A stretch of 64,000 nt of DNA from Aerococcus viridans (lineage in GTDB: Bacteria > Bacillota > Bacilli > Lactobacillales > Aerococcaceae), in the NCBI RefSeq assembly GCF_002083135.2, contig NZ_NBTM02000001.1, positions 186,001 through 250,000 on the forward strand. Reading direction: 5' to 3'. The position numbers and the translations under genes were made by a program. A model generated the notes under the pieces. It saw nothing but the letters and a program-made list of their open reading frames with translations. It was not told the DNA's origin and did not search any database. Shown one piece after another: positions 63,139-64,000 of the stretch (position 1 is its first letter; every line of letters starts with the position of its first letter).

Positions 63139-64000
63139 TTATTCTCCGTAGAAGTGTTTAGAAGCAATTGCTGCACCTTCTACAAGGGCTTCTAATTTAG
63201 CCCAAGCGATTTGCTCGTGTAAACGTCCACCTAAACCACAGTCAGTTGAAGCAACGACGTTTTCTGGTCCAACAATTTCACCGAAACGGATTAAGCGTTC
63301 TGCGATTAATTCTGGATGCTCAACCGCATTTGTTGAATGTGATACTAAACCAGGAATGATGTATTGGCCTTCTTTTAAGCGACCCGCTTTTTCCCACACT
63401 TTCCATTCATGCGCATGACGTGGACTTGATGCTTCAAAAGTAAATCCTGCTGCATTTACTTCTAAACATTGGTCAACGATGTACTCTAATGGAATATCTG
63501 TTGTATGTGGTCCATGCCATGAACCCCAGCAAATATGTAAGCGAACTAAGGCTGGATCGATACCTTTTAAGGCACGGTTAATAGCGTCAATACGTAATTG
63601 TAACCATCTTTGGAAGTCTTCAACTGATGGCTCTGGGTTGATTTGGTCCCAAGCTTCAGCCAAGTCGGGCGCATCAATTTGAACGATGAAACCAGCATCT
63701 GTGATTGCTTTATATTCTTCATGTAATGCGTCTGCTAAATCATTTAATAAGGCTTCTTCATCACCATTGTAGTAGTTATCTTGTAGACGAGCAGCTGAAC
63801 CTGGAGATACAGCTGCAATAAAACCTTTATCTAAGTTGTTTTTAGCTAGCGAAGCTTTTAAGAAATCTACGTCACGTTGTACTTGGTCTTGACCAACGTA
63901 AGTCACTTTATCAGCGAAAACTGGGTTCCCAACAGCTTTACGTTTACCTAAAACACCAGAATCTGGATCTTCATAGGCAGCTGAGAAAATTGCACGGTCA
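63139..64000 (-). CDS. Cobalamin-independent methionine synthase II-like protein (YxjG/YxjH type), partial
   Basis: The frame runs on to the window edge, so at least 286 C-terminal residues are seen and the start is missing; a GTG at 63906 is internal. Motifs of the MetE C-terminal barrel are present: LHICWGSWHGPHTT with a possible zinc-site His/Cys, FEASSPRHAHEWKVWE and VVASTDCGLGGR. Stand-alone proteins of this type (YxjG/YxjH) lie near methionine genes and are often under S-box or similar control; the leader is outside the window. Whether it transfers methyl from folate to homocysteine or serves another thiol is undecided. Confidence 0.88.
   Translation of the reverse strand, partial: DRAIFSAAYEDPDSGVLGKRKAVGNPVFADKVTYVGQDQVQRDVDFLKASLAKNNLDKGFIAAVSPGSAARLQDNYYNGDEEALLNDLADALHEEYKAITDAGFIVQIDAPDLAEAWDQINPEPSVEDFQRWLQLRIDAINRALKGIDPALVRLHICWGSWHGPHTTDIPLEYIVDQCLEVNAAGFTFEASSPRHAHEWKVWEKAGRLKEGQYIIPGLVSHSTNAVEHPELIAERLIRFGEIVGPENVVASTDCGLGGRLHEQIAWAKLEALVEGAAIASKHFYGE

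Overview
This window is core chromosome of a low-GC Gram-positive coccus or rod of the order Lactobacillales. An Aerococcus-like member of Aerococcaceae/Carnobacteriaceae is my best guess, inferred from protein style and gene set and not proven. Gene order follows the Bacillus/Enterococcus backbone closely: aspC-ypmB-dinG, dapB-cca-ypiA, cmk-rpsA-der-hup, ypbB-recQ-LysM, ribT-scpA-scpB-rluB, aroC-aroA-aroK, dnaE-pfkA-pyk, ruvA-ruvB-queA, mutS-mutL and ftsK-pgsA-cinA-recA-rny. Almost everything is on the minus strand. Only scrA, mntH, acyP and yidC are on the plus strand. I saw no rRNA, tRNA, CRISPR array, insertion sequence or prophage.

Layout. 1-7 kb: aminotransferase start, TseB/YpmB, DinG, CCA-adding enzyme, DapB and a TPR protein. 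7-12 kb: a sucrose locus (ScrR repressor, ScrB hydrolase and divergent ScrA PTS permease) with operator-like sites on both promoters, and a coding remnant downstream of scrR. 12-20.7 kb: HU, Der, ribosomal protein S1, Cmk, a LysM membrane protein, RecQ/YpbB, and the riboflavin transporter RibU behind an FMN riboswitch. 20.7-28 kb: RluB, ScpB, ScpA, RibT, a Nat-type ABC exporter, XerD and CvfB. 28-38 kb: late shikimate genes, pyruvate kinase, phosphofructokinase and DnaE. 38-46 kb: QueA, RuvB, RuvA, MsrB, MutL and MutS. 46-48 kb: MntH. 53.7-64 kb: Rny, RecA (with an SOS box), CinA, PgsA, FtsK, a DUF1033 protein, acylphosphatase, YidC and a cut-off MetE-like enzyme.

The region that stands out is 48.1-53.5 kb, an accessory block between mntH and rny. 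It holds five co-directional genes: a MoxR-like AAA+ ATPase, a vWA protein whose metallopeptidase-like N-terminal half seems to have lost its HExxH motif, an unrecognised 149-residue protein, a fusion of a GIY-YIG nuclease to a DUF2075 P-loop helicase-like ATPase, and a MazG-type nucleotide pyrophosphohydrolase whose start overlaps the fusion's stop. The first gene has a promoter with a perfect -10, a weak -35, an inverted repeat over the -10 and a direct repeat over the -35. Nuclease plus nucleotide hydrolase plus AAA+/vWA is the composition expected of a conflict or stress-response system. That function is inference; the domains and the layout are visible in the sequence.

The rest is a coherent housekeeping set: replication, repair and segregation (dnaE, recA, ruvAB, mutSL, dinG, recQ, xerD, scpAB, ftsK), envelope biogenesis (pgsA, yidC, tseB), glycolysis and sucrose uptake, and aromatic and lysine/DAP biosynthesis.
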